NCBI RefSeq assembly: GCF_025356155.1
Contig: NZ_JANXUQ010000030.1
Span: 1 to 43,756, forward strand
Source: Rhodoferax sp.
GTDB lineage: Bacteria; Pseudomonadota; Gammaproteobacteria; Burkholderiales; Burkholderiaceae_C
Direction: 5' to 3'
Length of the DNA stretch: 43,756 nucleotides
Shown: piece after piece, positions 43,364 through 43,756 of the stretch
Numbering within the stretch: position 1 is the first letter of the stretch
Layout of the letters: every line of letters starts with the position of its first letter
The notes under the pieces: generated by a model
What the model was told of the DNA's origin: nothing
What the model saw: the letters and a program-made list of their open reading frames with translations, nothing else
Databases searched by the model: none
Made by a program: the position numbers and the translations under genes

Positions 43364-43749
43364 CCGAATAGCCGAACAACCCACTCCCCCAGCCCCTCGC
43401 CCCGCCGGGCGAGGGGAGTCTCAACAGCCGATTTGGTTGTGTCGTGCCGGTTACGGCGCTACTGGCGGTGCGGCGCGGTACGTGCTGGTGGTACCACGGC
43501 CCTGGCGCTGCGGTCGGAGTAAACGGCTGCCGCGTAGGCGCGCACCCGCTGGCCGCTGCGCGCGCCAGTGGCTCCGCGCCACCTAAGCACGAGGTCTCTA
43601 GGACAGTTGGTTCAAAGCCATAGTGCCCAAACTCGCAACGCAACCTCACTGCGGTAATGCCGTAGCCGGAGCGCAGAGACAAAATCGGCTGTTAAGACTC
43701 CCCTCGCCCGGCGGGGCGAGGGGCTGGGGGAGTGGGTAGTCGGATATTG
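43364..43749. repeat. MITE-like inverted repeat with palindromic arms
   Basis: Two inverted arms of roughly 90-100 bp enclose a GC-rich core. The outer part of each arm has CCCACTCCCCCAGCCCCTCG and its own hairpin CCCCTCGCCC-CGCC-GGGCGAGGGG (quoted as two 10-bp arms), then AACAGCCGATTT. Further in, CCGGTTACGGC (left) pairs with GCCGTAGCCGG (right) with one mismatch. No transposase is encoded. The right end lies at the window edge, so flanking duplications cannot be seen. Bases 43266-43363 hold nothing I recognise. Confidence 0.75.
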
Positions 43750-43756
43750 GGGTTGG

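Noticed and set aside
1..43756. tRNA, rRNA or CRISPR arrays
   Set aside because: I found no cloverleaf, rRNA segment or regularly spaced repeats; the short repeats present are dispersed, not arrayed.

Overview
The window is high-GC chromosomal DNA from a betaproteobacterium, most likely a Comamonadaceae member near Rhodoferax/Polaromonas. This rests on gene families and on short dispersed intergenic repeats I associate with that family; no rRNA marker is present. Most of it is dense housekeeping and membrane-lipid sequence. The stretch from about 9.4 to 14.2 kb is sparse and holds decayed genes.

Layout. 1-7.9 kb: the C-terminal part of a PAS/histidine kinase; a row of alpha/beta hydrolase, WS/DGAT-type acyltransferase and secreted hydrolase; a convergent Bug-type solute-binding protein; an M20 peptidase followed by a monoacylglycerol-lipase-like hydrolase. 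7.9-14.2 kb: an exported delta-class carbonic anhydrase, a membrane TolB-like/TPR protein, a small HTH regulator, a phasin-like Lys/Ala-rich protein, and remnants of a DUF1016 protein and an IS5-type transposase. 14.2-18.9 kb: a tightly overlapping minus-strand operon MFS-pqiA1-pqiA2-pqiB-pqiC, a lipid transport system across the envelope. 19-22.6 kb: an iron alcohol dehydrogenase plus a large fused dehydrogenase/acyl-ACP-reductase-like protein, both with Lys/Ala tails. 22.8-29.6 kb: rsmE and amgK on the minus strand, divergent from lptD-surA-rsmA, which ends at a clear terminator. 29.9-30.7 kb: a secreted barnase-like RNase with barstar. 30.9-34.5 kb: malic enzyme and a divergent CDF metal transporter. 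34.5-38.1 kb: a signal peptidase I, a small exported protein, and feoA-feoB-small Cys protein behind a good Fur box. 38.3-43.3 kb: PspC-domain protein, EAL phosphodiesterase, two small membrane proteins, a divergent TetR regulator and an S10 serine carboxypeptidase. The window ends in a roughly 390-bp MITE-like inverted repeat.

How the genes connect. Several loci serve the envelope: Pqi lipid transport, LptD and SurA for outer-membrane assembly, AmgK for peptidoglycan sugar recycling, and signal peptidase. A second theme is neutral lipid: a WS/DGAT acyltransferase, an AAR-like reductase, a fatty-alcohol-type dehydrogenase and a phasin-like protein. All four end in similar Lys/Ala-rich tails, and I consider this the best candidate for an undescribed system here. 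A third item is a family-specific repeat that has entered the amgK reading frame and adds about 45 residues inside the kinase active-site region.
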